NCBI RefSeq assembly: GCF_000002425.4
Contig: NC_037255.1
Location: 6,516,063 to 6,580,062 of the forward strand
DNA: 64,000 nucleotides
DNA from: Physcomitrium patens
Lineage: Eukaryota; Streptophyta; Bryopsida; Funariales; Funariaceae
Direction: 5' to 3'
The translations under genes were made by a program, and so were the position numbers. The notes beneath the pieces were generated by a model. The model saw only the letters and a program-made list of their open reading frames with translations, was not told the DNA's origin and did no database searches. Shown piece after piece: positions 1 to 9,929 of the stretch; positions within the stretch are counted from its first letter, which is position 1; each line of letters begins with the position of its first letter.

Positions 1-850
1 TCAAAACATATTTTTCCCATGAAAGATTTTCTCTTCTTGAACTTGAGAAATTCCTAACACTTGATCTAACTATTCAATTTATCTCAATTTTGTAAAATAG
101 GTAGAACACACCTTTAAGTTTTGTCATAAAAAAAACCAATCACAAATTCTTTCTTGATCTTTTGGCCTCTAAGAAACCCTAGTAGATACTCTAAACTCTA
201 ATTTACAAGCACCTGAGCACTATTTTCTTAATATCTCAAAAATCCAATACTCAAATGTCATCAATCTTACATAAAAAGTTTATTAACATGAAATTATATA
301 TTCCCTGAAATTTTGAGCCAAAACCTTGTTAAATTGCTCAAGTTATAGCTCAAGACACAACCACTAGTAAATCGGATCACTTACTATCCTTAGATTGCAT
401 GCATTGACTTCAAAATCTAATAACTCCTTAATTCCAACTTGAAATCCAATAAGCAGTATGCAAAAAGTGTAGTTGCAAAAGTATTCTCAGTAGTCGCAAT
501 CGTCAATTCTCAATTGCCTTCTCTATGCATGCGTTATGCCAAAAAGAGTGACAGTAGCTTCTAAATCAACACCTTAACTTTGAGCGCCTATAACTCCTTC
601 ATATAAACTCCAAATTATATAAGATTTGTACCAAAACTATAGCCAAAAACCTAAACTTTTTGATCCTAGCCTTCAAAGCTCAAATTGCCCCTGAAAAACT
701 AACCCTAATTTCTAATATGGCCTCGGGCAGCCTCCTCAAAGCCTATTGGTCATGATTTTTTATCAATAGGAATGGAGATTTTCATCATTCATCTCCATTC
801 ATCTATATGGATGCCTTAAACTCTCTTTGCTACTAAAACCCTTCTTCAAT
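1..850 (-). repeat. Decayed repeat (LTR-like) shared with 51875-53125
   Basis: No coding potential seen. Read on the minus strand, this stretch resembles the plus-strand insert at 51875-53125. Both carry the same ordered landmarks: a GGCTTT(G/A)AGGAGGCT block, GAAGGAGTTATA, and ATAACTTGAG followed by GGCTCAAA or GACTCAAA. The two copies are diverged and the alignment is by eye, so the edges are approximate. The most likely identity is one LTR, or part of a non-autonomous element, of a family other than the chromoviruses here. Confidence 0.45.
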
Positions 851-1149
851 CCTTTTTCTTATAAGATTTATATAATTTATGCTTTAAACACCAAATAATA
901 GAACCAAAATAAGTTTTCAAAGGTCAGCAATGTCTAACAAAGGTGACTCTAAATCTTTAGAAGGTATTATCAATCAAAACCAATCTTAAAAACCACTATC
1001 AAAAGAAATTGAAGTTATAAAAATTCTATAGTAAACTTTTTAAATAACCTCTTTTTAAGGTAATAATCAAATTATATTCTACAACTTACTAAAATTTAAT
1101 AATATGGCTCTCACCATGTTACTTAGTAAATTATATATTAAGTATATAA
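851..1149. other. Unassigned AT-rich spacer left of element A
   Basis: No gene recognised. It ends at the insertion point of element A; the 5 bases at 1145-1149 (TATAA) are the left target-site copy. It may be a continuation of the minus-strand gag-type remnant seen at 7542-7873, but I see no protein motif in it. Confidence 0.4.
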
Positions 1150-1710
1150 TGTCACAAACATACTCATGTAAGCTAGTAATTACATATACAAATAGGTGGA
1201 AGTAAATAAAAGTAGATAAAAATAAGTTAATTCTATAGTATTTAATATAGAAGCTTCTTAGAAGCTTCATAGACGTTACTTTGACTTCATAGGTGTCTTT
1301 AATTGATTTTTTGGATTAGAAACGTGGTCAACAAGTTGGCCATGTGCCACACATGTTGTTAGCTTGAAAATCAAGCTAACTATATGGTCCACACGTAAAA
1401 AAACTTGCCTTGTAAGTCAAGGCATGTGTCCTACAAAATCAACATATATTAGAGGTCCTATAGAATGTTCCCACGTAGCTCCTAATTAGATAGTATATAT
1501 AGAGACAAGAGTGAAGCCTTCTTCACTCTTGTCAACTCCTTTCTTGCTTCCAGTCTAGTTTCAAGGGTCTTTAGTTTTCTTGTCTTTTGGCAATAGCCAT
1601 TTCAGTTTCTCTTTCAATATACATATTTGTTTATTTATATTTTGTTACCTTTCTTTGAGTGAAGGCTAACTTGTCTGAATTGCTTTTTCATCGAGTTCTT
1701 GTCCTTGACA
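1150..1710 (+). repeat. 5' LTR of element A
   Basis: Direct repeat of 6981-7541, same length, TG...CA ends. A TATA box lies at 1494-1501 and the inferred transcript start is near 1525. A perfect inverted repeat with 13-nt arms (1504-1516 and 1521-1533, 4-nt loop) spans the start site. Upstream in U3 are two AGAAGCTTC motifs (about 1250-1270). Confidence 0.92.
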
Positions 1711-1712
1711 GA

Positions 1713-1723
1713 TTGATAAGAAT
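1713..1723 (+). promoter_or_regulatory. Putative self-primer binding site, element A (decayed)
   Basis: TTGATAAGAAT starts two bases after the 5' LTR, the same spacing as in elements B, C and D. It differs from the D version (TTGACAAGAGT) by two transitions. It is complementary, apart from those two positions, to ACTCTTGTCAA at 1525-1535 in the LTR, the inferred RNA 5' end. The site is inferred from geometry and from comparison with the other copies. Confidence 0.6.
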
Positions 1724-1731
1724 ATACCTAT

Positions 1732-1837
1732 AATATCAGAGCTTTGTCTAATCTTGATTAAGAGTGGATTACCCCTTTTTCTTAATAAGATATAAGCATA
1801 TTAGAAGTTACGGATTACCCTCTTCTAAATTGATATT
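1732..1837 (+). other. Leader RNA structure, one unit (element A)
   Basis: Outer arms AATATCAG (1732) and TTGATATT (1830) enclose two smaller hairpins. The first pairs CTTGATTAAG with CTTAATAAG (one bulge). The second pairs TTAGAAG with CTTCTAA. Each loop shows a GGATTACCC motif. The same architecture recurs in element D and three times in element B with compensating base changes. Role unknown; packaging, translation or priming are possible. Confidence 0.6.
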
Positions 1838-1922
1838 GTCTTTAGTATTTTTTTTGTTCTCAAGTTCTCTCTTCTATTTGTCTTGAGCGATATTAGACAT
1901 CTTCTCTTTTTTAAGTGTTATC

Positions 1923-2919
1923 ATGGCAGAACTTGTTGAAATGAAGAGTGCAATGGCACAAATGCAAGAGCAATTGAGGGAGTTAATGCTTGCGATGCAT
2001 CAACTCAATTTACCACCACAAGGAGCAACAAGATTGGCAGGAAGTGAAGATATAGAAATTGTTGGAGCTGTTTCAATATCTGCACCAAACCATGTCTTTT
2101 CTCATAGTGGAATGCCCTTCCAATATTAAAGAACCAAGAATTACCCTACCTGAGAAGTTTGATGGCACGAGATCCAAGTTTCAAGGATTTATCAATCAAG
2201 TGTAACTTGTGATTGAACTTCAAACCCAAAGCTATCCAACTCCAGGATGGTAAGTGAGATTCATTGGTACTCTTTTTTGAGGTTCAGCACTATCGTGATT
2301 TTCATCTTTTCTTGAATGATAAGATCCAATATTGGATAATCTAGAGGCTTTTCTGGCAGACTTTTGATCCATGTATGGAGGACATGATGCAATTCGTGTT
2401 GCAACCAATAAGATCCATATTTTACGACAAGGTAATCGATCAGTAGCATTATACGCTTCACAATTTTGACAACTTGCAATTGATATCAAGTAGAATGATG
2501 CTGCACTTATTAGTCAATTTCTCTACGGATTACAATATGAGGTAAAAAAATTAATGCTCAACTTACTTGATTCTTAAATATTGAGTCAAGCAATTGGCTT
2601 TGCTGTGAAGTGCAACAATCACCTTTTTGAATTTCGGTCTGAGAACCGTACAAGTGGACCTCAACGTTACTATAATTCAATGGCAACACCAACACCTCTT
2701 CAACACATACATTCGAAAGTAGAGGATATGCAAATTGATGCAGTACGTTTCAAACTTCTTATTGAGCAAGAAAAGACTCGTCGTTGTCAAGAAGGATTAT
2801 ATTTATATTGTGGAGAACCAAAGCACACTACTCAAACTTGTCCAAAAAAATGACGCAATCACAAAATGAGGAGTATGGTTGTGAAAGAAGATAATATGTC
2901 AGAAAACGCGTTTGTCTAG
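1923..2919 (+). pseudogene. gag: gag of element A (decayed)
   Basis: Starts with an ATG whose first residues (MAELVEMKSAMAQM) match the D gag start. The first 68 codons are open, then stops and small indels follow. The distal piece (2581-2853) keeps the gag tail and a CCHC-type zinc knuckle in which the first Cys of LYLYCGEPKHTTQTC is Tyr. The gag frame ends in a TAG at 2917-2919, upstream of pol in the -1 frame. It would be the capsid/nucleocapsid protein of the virus-like particle; this copy cannot make it. Confidence 0.85.
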
Positions 2920-2933
2920 CTACAATAGGAACC

Positions 2934-5900
2934 GTGCGGCTGGAACCTTACACAACATCTAGTAAAGGTCTTATTCTCATCTCAGAGCACTCTCCTTGTT
3001 TTACATTAAATTTAATTTTAGGACCTAAATATTACAAAGCCTCTGCCTTGTTAGATTCAGGAGCCTCGGCGTATTTCTTAGATGAAGAATTTACTAAAAG
3101 ACATAGCATATCTTTAATAAAGAAAACTAAACCTGTTCATGTAGAAGTCATAGATGGTCGTCCATTGTCTTCTGGAGATATTACTCACAAAACCCTTCCT
3201 ATAGAAGTAATAATCAATAGTCATAATAGCTTTGTAGTATTTAATATCATTAGATCTCTCTCTAATCTAGTCATTTTAAGTTTATCATTGTTAAAAAAAT
3301 ACAACCCTCAAATAGATTAGATTTCCTGAACTCTTACTTTCTCTAAAAGTATAACTAATAGTGTAGTTAATCAAATAGAGAGTCATAAGTTCAGTTCAAT
3401 TAAACCCGTATTTATAGGTGTAAAAGCTTTCTTGCATGCTGCTATGAAAGAATCACCATGTATTATTTATGCCACACCTGTTTCTACTGGTCGAAAGACT
3501 TTAAGTGGCATTCTAAGCCAATATCAAGAATTTCAAGATGTATTTGAAAAAAAGAATGTGGATACAATCTCGGAACATCATTCCTATGATTGCTCAATTG
3601 ACCTTCAAGAAGGAGCACAACCGCCATTTGGACCAATCTATAGTTTATCACAAAATGAGTTGACTAAACTCAAGAAGTATATTGAAGAAAATCTAGCCAA
3701 GAATTTCATATGCCATTGTAAATCTCCGGTAGGAGCTTCAATTCTATTTGTGAAGAAAAAAGATGGATCATTACGGATGTCTGTTGATTATCGAGGACTC
3801 AACAAGATTACCATCAAGAACAGGTATCTACTACCTTTAATATTTAGACTTCTTGATCAGCTGAATCAAGCTAAGATCTATACAAAAATAGATCTATGAG
3901 GAGCATACAATCTATTATGCATCAAAGAAGGAGATGAATGGAAGACTGCGTTTCGAACTAAGTATGGAGATTTTGAATACAACGTCATGCCTTTTGGACT
4001 TACAAATGCACCAGCAGCTTTTCAACATCTAATGAATGATATTTTTCGAGAGTTTTTGGACGATTTTGTGGTCTATAATCTAGACGACATCTTGATCTAT
4101 TCTAAGAATCCAGAAGAACATGAACTTCATGTTCGTCGTGTGTTACAAAAATTAAGAGATGCAGGACTCTATGCCAAGATAGAAAAGTGTGTATTCCATA
4201 CTACTCAAGTCGATTTCTTAGGTTACATCATTTCAAATGATGGACTTATGATGGATCCTAAGAAAATTCAAACTATTATAGATTGGAAGATCCCAAAAAT
4301 GGTAAGAGATGTCCAATGCTTTTTGAGATTTGCCAACTACTATTGGATCTTCATCAAAGACTTCTCTCAAGTTGCAACTCCACTTATATGTTTGACTTGT
4401 AAAGACAAACTCCAATGGAATCAAGAAGCGGAAGTTGCTTTTGAATCTTTGAAGACAACGTTTGTTTTTGCACCAATCTTATATCGTGTTGATTTTTCTA
4501 AAGCATTCTTTATGAAAACAGATGCATCAGACTTTACTCTAGATGTGATTTTATCAAAAATGGAAACAAATGACAAACTTCATCTAGTAGCCTTTCATTC
4601 AAGAAAATTCTCAAGAGCAGAAATGAATTATGAGATCTATGACAAAGAACTTCTTGCAATTGTGGATTCTTTTCAAGAATAGCATCATTATCTAGAAGAT
4701 GCTTTCAATCTAGTCATCGTGTATATGGATCACAAGAACCTTGAGTATTTTATGTCAACACACGTATTAAATCATCGTCAAGCTCGTTGGAACATGTCTT
4801 TATCAAAATTTGAGTTCATCATGACTTATCGGCGAGGAAAACAACAAGGTTTGTCCGATGCCTTGTCTAGACGTTCTTATCTTGCACCAAAAGAAGGAAA
4901 TGCACCTTTTGAGCAACAAAGAACAATTCTCTTGAAGCTTGAGTAATTTAATCTTCGAGTAATAAAATCAACATTAACTGTTGATTTAACTTTTCTTAAG
5001 CAAGTCCAGTTAAGTATGTCTTCAGACCCTCTTGTTCATGATATTAAGAATAATTCTTCTCAACCTCATGATTCCTCTAAATTTGAATTCAAGAACAACT
5101 TACTCTATTTTGAAGGACGCATATATGTTCTAGAAGGAGAAGCACGTTTACGTATTCTTCAAGCTTGTTACGACTTCCCAGCAGCCGGACATTTTAGATA
5201 TAATAAGACTTTGGAGCTGATATCTAGGGATTTTTGGTGGCTTCAAATGTGGAAGGCAATCAAAGATTTTGTACAATCATGTGATATTTGCTCAAGATCA
5301 AAAACTCTTCATCATCGATCTTTTGGGCTTCTTTAGCCATTATCCATTCCAAAACAACCATGGTCTTCTATTTCTATGGACTTCATCATGGATCTTTCAA
5401 TCTCAGATTCTTATGACTCTATATTTGTGATAGTAGATTGTTTTACCAAAATGGCACATTTTGTACCATGTACAAAATCTATCACACGTAAAGAAACAGC
5501 TAAGCTCTTTCTTGACAATATCTATTACTATCATGGATTACCTAAGGATATTATATCAGATAGGGGAACTCAATTTGTATGAAGATTTTGGCGGACTCTT
5601 TTCAAGATTCTTAAAGTGAATATAAAACTATCTTCGACATTCTATCCTCAAACTGATGGACAAACGGAGCGTGTTTATCAAGTTTTGGAGCAATATTTAA
5701 GATGTACCATTATCTATCAACAAAATGATTGGACAACTCTTTTGCCATTGGCAGAGTTTGCTTACAATAACATGGTACATTCTTCTACAAAATAAACATC
5801 TTTCTTTGCTAATTATGGTTATCATCCACGACTTGATATTTTTGACTTTTCAAAGGTTGATAATCCTGCTGCAAAAGATTTGGCGATTCATTTATCAGAG

Positions 5901-6422
5901 CTACATGCAACGATGAAGGCGCAATTAAAAGAGGCTCAAGAACAACAAAAGATCAATGCGAATGTCTATCAAAAGGAACAACCACCATTCCTCTTGGGTG
6001 ATAAGATATGGCTACTTTGTCGCAATATCAAGACCACTCGTCCTTGTGATAAGTTGGACTATCGAAGGCTAGGACCATTTTTTATTTTTGTACAAATCAA
6101 TCCAGTTGCATATCGTTTACATCTACCGGAGTCAATGAAAATCCATCCAGTATTCCACGTGTCTCTTCTTGAACCATATAAGACAGTGGATATATCAAGA
6201 AGATGACAAGTTCCACCTCCTCTTATAGGAGTAGATAATAATGAAGAGTTTGAAATAGAAGAAGTCTTAGATTCAAGGCGGCGCTGAAATAGATTAGAAT
6301 ATCTTGTCCATTGGCACGGATATGATATTAGTGAATGCACATGGGAGCCAATAAAGAATCTTACAAATACAGCAAAGGCGGTGGAAGCTTTTCATCAACG
6401 ACATCCATCAAAATCAAGATGA
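2934..6422 (+). pseudogene. pol: pol of element A: PR-RT-RH-IN-chromodomain, stop-ridden
   Basis: One continuous frame, no frameshift, about ten in-frame stops (for example at 3318, 3897, 4680, 4944, 5334, 5580, 5796, 6204, 6285). Domains in order: aspartic protease with LLDSGASA near 3050; reverse transcriptase with the catalytic box changed to NLDD at about 4078-4089 (YLDD in the others); RNase H with TDASD near 4520; integrase HHCC zinc site near 5165-5300 and catalytic core to about 5680; the GPF (GPY/F-type) motif near 6075; chromodomain about 6240-6400. Several stops correspond to Gln, Arg or Trp codons in element D, the pattern of cytosine deamination. Confidence 0.93.
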
Positions 6423-6516
6423 AAACCTTCTTTATAAAAGAAACAACATCTAGGCAAGATAACATTCTACTTTCAATTCTTGTTTGTAGCTTCTTTGTAG
6501 TTGTGACGCTCAGGAG

Positions 6517-6939
6517 ATGGAGAACCAACAACTAGCGGATTTGACTCAAGAGCCTTTACTTACTCACATGTCGTACGAGACATTACGATTGTCACAACCT
6601 TCAAGATGACGCAATCGAGATGAAGATCTTCAAGAATGACATGTTATTCCTCGAATAGATGGCGAGATACAACGTGTTTGGTATCACGATTTGGGAAGGG
6701 ACTCCCAATGTTTGGTGATTTTGCTAGAAGTAGGAATAACTCCTGATGGTATTCCAAATGTTTTATTCAAAGGAAGTTATGAAGGCCTCAACAATGATCA
6801 AATAACTCGGTGGTCTTCTCACCTTGGTATGGGACACTATCGATGGTTGAGAGGCCCTATCAATCATCTTCAAAGAGAACAAAGGTCAGAGTATGTGGCG
6901 AATACAATTCATCGCATCATAGATTTTGTCAACATATAA
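6517..6939 (+). pseudogene. Extra ORF2 of element A, two stops
   Basis: Same length (423 bp) and start as the open ORF2 of element D at 62361-62783. Two TGA codons interrupt the N-terminal third; the rest from 6691 is open and keeps the landmarks GSYEGLN, GHYRWLRGP and REQRSEYVANTI. It lies between the chromodomain and the polypurine tract. Function unknown: no transmembrane segment, no known catalytic motif seen. Confidence 0.85.
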
Positions 6940-6966
6940 TAACCACTCCTTGTGGGACTCGTTCCT

Positions 6967-6980
6967 AAAAAGGAGGGTAA
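6967..6980 (+). promoter_or_regulatory. Polypurine tract of element A
   Basis: AAAAAGGAGGGTAA directly abuts the TG of the 3' LTR. It is the expected plus-strand primer site of an LTR retrotransposon, and matching tracts precede the 3' LTRs of B, C and D. Confidence 0.8.
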
Positions 6981-7541
6981 TGTCATAGACATACTCATGT
7001 AAGCTAGTAATTATATATACAAATAGGTGGAAGTAAGTAAAAATACGTAAAAGTAAGTTAATTCTATAGTATTTAATATGGAAGCTTCCTAGAAGCTTTA
7101 TAGATGCTACTTTGACTTCATAGGTGTCTTTAATTGACTTTTTAGATTAGAAACGTAGTCAACAAGTTGGCCATGTGCCAAACATGTTGTTAGCTTGAAG
7201 ATCAAGCTAACTATGTGGTCCACACGTAGAAAAACTTGCCTTGTAAGTCAAGGCATGTGTCCTACAAAGTCAACACATATTGGAGGTCCTATAGAACGTC
7301 ACCACGTAGCTCTTAGTTAGATAGTATATATAGAGACAAGAGTGAAGCCTTCTTCACTCTTGTCAACTCCTTTCTTCCTTCCAGTCTAGTTTCAAGGGTC
7401 TCTAATTTTATTGTCTTTTGGCAATAGCCATTCCAGTTTCTCTTTTAATATATATACTTATTTATTTATATTTTGTTATCTTTCTTTGAGTGAAGGCTAA
7501 CTTCTCTGAATTGCTTTTTCATCGAGTTCTTGTCCTTGACA
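6981..7541 (+). repeat. 3' LTR of element A
   Basis: Matches 1150-1710 over its whole 561 bp with scattered, mostly C/T and G/A, differences. Ends in TTGACA at 7541, followed by the right target copy CATAA. Confidence 0.92.
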
Positions 7542-7873
7542 CATAATTATATTATTTTCATATAGTAGCCAAACCACAACACGACACCACCTTGTTTTTT
7601 TGGTGATTGAATTTTGATGTTTTCTACAATCTTTGATTTGATGGCTTAGCTTCCGTGAATAGAAATATAATCTCTTTTGTATCAATATTTGTCATCTTTA
7701 TAGTATCAATGATCCTTGTAGGGCATTAATTTCCATTAGCATTGATTGTTGTCCCATAGTATTAGTTAGTAGCATAAAACTTCATGTTATAGGTTGTACT
7801 CCACAATTTCTAAAATCTATAGCATTAACCTTTTCTACAATCTTAATTGCCTCTTCAAATATTTGTAGATCCT
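7542..7873 (-). pseudogene. gag C-terminal remnant of a third retrotransposon lineage
   Basis: Read on the minus strand, this holds a gag linker (EEAIKIVEKVNAIDFRN) and then a degraded zinc knuckle, FYSRKLSHQIKDCRK, in which the first two cysteines are lost but the His and last Cys remain. It belongs with the minus-strand gag piece at 14440-15010: element B inserted between them (TSD ATCCT) and element A inserted on the other side. The gag is unlike those of A-D. Confidence 0.65.
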
Positions 7874-7912
7874 TGTTAGGGACATAGTCCTTAGACCTTT
7901 CTAGAGACAAGT

Positions 7913-7959
7913 TTCTAGAACCTTCTAGAAAAAAGTCTCTAGAAACTTCCAGAAGATTC
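7913..7959 (+). promoter_or_regulatory. Heat-shock-element cluster in the B LTR
   Basis: Two perfect four-unit arrays of alternating GAA/TTC with 2-nt spacing: TTCTAGAACCTTCTAGAA at 7913-7930 and GAAACTTCCAGAAGATTC at 7942-7959. This is the canonical binding pattern of trimeric heat shock factor. The first array is retained exactly in the 3' LTR (14000-14017); the second is partly lost there. It lies about 220-265 bp upstream of the TATA box. Heat-driven transcription, as known for the ONSEN retrotransposon of Arabidopsis, is inferred. Confidence 0.7.
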
Positions 7960-8177
7960 CTTGAATATTTTCTTAGAATATTCTTCAAATATTCCCTAAA
8001 GATTCTTTGAAGATTCTCTAAAGATTCCTTTAGAAGGCTCTAGAATATTCTTAGAATATTCTAGTAGATTCTAGGAAGTTACTTAAGAAGCTTCCTAGCT
8101 CTTGGATAATTGCTCGAGAAGCTTCATAGTTCTTGGGAAGCTTCTTGATGCGCTTCCTTAGAACCATAGGCCAGTAG

Positions 8178-8220
8178 TATATATAGGAGTCGAGGCTGAA
8201 GAGTTCTTCAGTCTCGACAA
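8178..8220 (+). promoter_or_regulatory. LTR core promoter and inferred RNA 5' end, element B
   Basis: TATATATA begins at 8178. The 11-mer AGTCTCGACAA at 8210-8220 starts 32 bp downstream, where a plant TATA promoter would start transcription, and is an exact reverse complement of the 11-mer at 8350-8360. An inverted repeat (arms 8189-8201 and 8206-8218, 4-nt loop, one G-T mismatch) spans the start. The start site is inferred, not mapped. Confidence 0.65.
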
Positions 8221-8349
8221 CACATCTCTTGAACCTCTAGCTCAATTCTCTTGGCGTTGCTCTTGTACTCATCTAATAATCTACTTCTTGTCATTTCTTC
8301 TTGAACTTCTTGTTTAGATTTCTTGTTTGTATTTTTGGTCCATGACAGT

Positions 8350-8360
8350 TTGTCGAGACT
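8350..8360 (+). promoter_or_regulatory. Putative self-primer binding site, element B
   Basis: TTGTCGAGACT, two bases after the 5' LTR, is an exact reverse complement of AGTCTCGACAA at 8210-8220. It does not look like the complement of a common tRNA 3' end. The D-family site has a different 11-mer that is likewise matched in its own LTR. Confidence 0.72.
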
Positions 8361-8371
8361 ACCTTTATCTT

Positions 8372-8745
8372 AATATCAGAGCTGAATCCTTCTTGTTTGA
8401 GAGCGGATTACCCCTCTTCTTGAAGGTATTCTAGCACTTTAGGGGTTGCGGATTACCTTCCTCTAAACTGATATTTTCTCAATCACAATATCAGAGCTTA
8501 GTTCTTTGAGGCAGAGAGTGAACTACCCCTTTCCTTGGAGATACTTGAGCGTTCTAAGAGTTGCGGATTATCCTCTCTTGGACTGATATTAATTCCTTCT
8601 TTTTGTTTAGCATAGCTAGTAGAAAAGACTGTTAACATCGATTTCAGAGCTTTGCCTTCTTGATAGAGTGCGGATTACCCTTCTTCTCGAAAGCATTGAG
8701 GCATTTTTAGAGGTTGCAGATTACCCTCCTCTAGAACTGAAATCG
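8372..8745 (+). repeat. Three tandem leader-structure units (element B)
   Basis: Units at 8372-8475, 8487-8590 and 8639-8745. The first two open with AATATCAG and close with CTGATATT; the third opens with CGATTTCAG and closes with CTGAAATCG, so both sides of the stem changed together. Each unit holds two inner hairpins whose loops carry versions of GCGGATTACCC. A poly(T) run of 37 follows at 8753-8789, just before gag. Function unknown. Confidence 0.65.
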
Positions 8746-8751
8746 TTTAGT

Positions 8752-8789
<38 letters not shown>

Positions 8790-8888
8790 CTCCGAGTAGG
8801 TTTTAGTGACAGGTAGTGCTACAATTTTCTCCAAGAGACTTAGCAATTTCTTCTTCTCTCAAAATTTTAATCCATCTATTCTCTAAAT

Positions 8889-9929
8889 ATGGAAGTAGAC
8901 CAGGTCATAGACAGTGCATCTCCACAAGTAGACAATAGAGTGGCAACTCTTGCAGATCTTCAAGCTCTTATGAATAGTGTATGAAAGGAGATTGCATTTC
9001 TTCGCAATCCAAGTAAAGAACCTCAAATTGATCTAGTGACCGAAGAAGCTAGACACGAAATTCATAGCCTACAACAAGAGATTATTCGACTGAGAGAAGC
9101 AAGACATGTGTCACATACGACCCCTATGGATACTTCAAGGATTAGTATGAAAGAACCAAAAGCGAGTATGCCAGACAAGTTTGACGGAACAAGAGCTAAC
9201 TTCTGAGGTTTTGTACAACAAGTACGGCTTTACCTACTCCTATACCCTTCTCATTATCCGAATGGATTTACCCAGGTTGCTTTCATAGGTACTCTTCTAT
9301 CAGGAAATGCTCGCTCTTGGTTTGCTCCACTATTGGAGAAGGATTCTCCAATATTGTACGACCTAGAGGCTTTCATAGAGAGACTTACTGCTGCGTTTGG
9401 AGATAGCGATCGAGAAAGAGTGGCTGAAAGAAAGATACAAAATCTGCGACAAGGATCACGTTCTGCTGCAATCTATGCTGCAGAATTTCAACAGCTTACA
9501 TGTGATCTTGATTGGAATGATAAGGCGTTCATGACACGATTTCGATATGGACTGAGAGATGATGTCAAGAACTTATTGATCACCATGCCTAAGGCGGATA
9601 CTTTAGAAAAACTTATATCTCAGGCAATTATTTGTGACAACCGCCTCTTTGAATTACGACAAGAAAGACGATCAAGCTAGAGAAATGATGGAGCATTTGC
9701 TACATTCTCAAAAGGTCCAGAGAATCACTCCATAGATCCTGAACCCATGCAAATTGATGCGGTATGTTTCAAACCCCTCACAGCTGAGGAAAGGAAGCGA
9801 CGGTTTGAACAAAACTTGTGTTTATATTGTGGAGAAGCGGGCCATAAAGCTGTAGATTGTCGGAAGAAACAGAAGCCTCAAACAACAAGACTCAGGAGTA
9901 CAAGCGTGCAGGAAAACAAGGACGCCTAG
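8889..9929 (+). pseudogene. gag: gag of element B, three stops
   Basis: ATG at 8889 opens a frame that stays in register to 9929, with stops at 8982 (TGA), 9204 (TGA) and 9678 (TAG). The second falls where the D gag has an Arg codon. Features: N-terminal helical stretch, a conserved KFDGTRANF block, the capsid-like domain (9333-9680, open), and a CCHC zinc knuckle [15 protein letters not shown] near 9815-9860. It forms the virus-like particle in this class. The N-terminal half differs strongly from the D gag and resembles that of element C. Confidence 0.88.

Larger units (their letters stand above)
1150..7541 (+). mobile_element. Element A: decayed full-length Ty3/gypsy chromovirus
   Basis: Complete by structure: two 561-bp LTRs (1150-1710 and 6981-7541) that start TGTCA and end TTGACA, a putative primer site 2 nt after the 5' LTR, a leader, gag, pol with chromodomain, the extra ORF2, and a polypurine tract before the 3' LTR. 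Flanks are TATAA (1145-1149) and CATAA (7542-7546), a 5-bp duplication with one C/T difference. Pol stays in one frame from 2934 to 6422 but has about ten in-frame stops, nearly all explicable as C-to-T or G-to-A changes. It is the same family as element D and is not autonomous now. Confidence 0.93.
7874..8347 (+). repeat. 5' LTR of element B
   Basis: Starts TGTTAGGGACATAG and ends ATGACA; direct repeat of 13961-14434. The U3 part is unusual: about 170 bp packed with GAA/TTC triplets (TTCTAGAA, GAATATTC, AAGATTC) that form heat-shock-element-like arrays. TATA box at 8178-8185. Confidence 0.94.
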
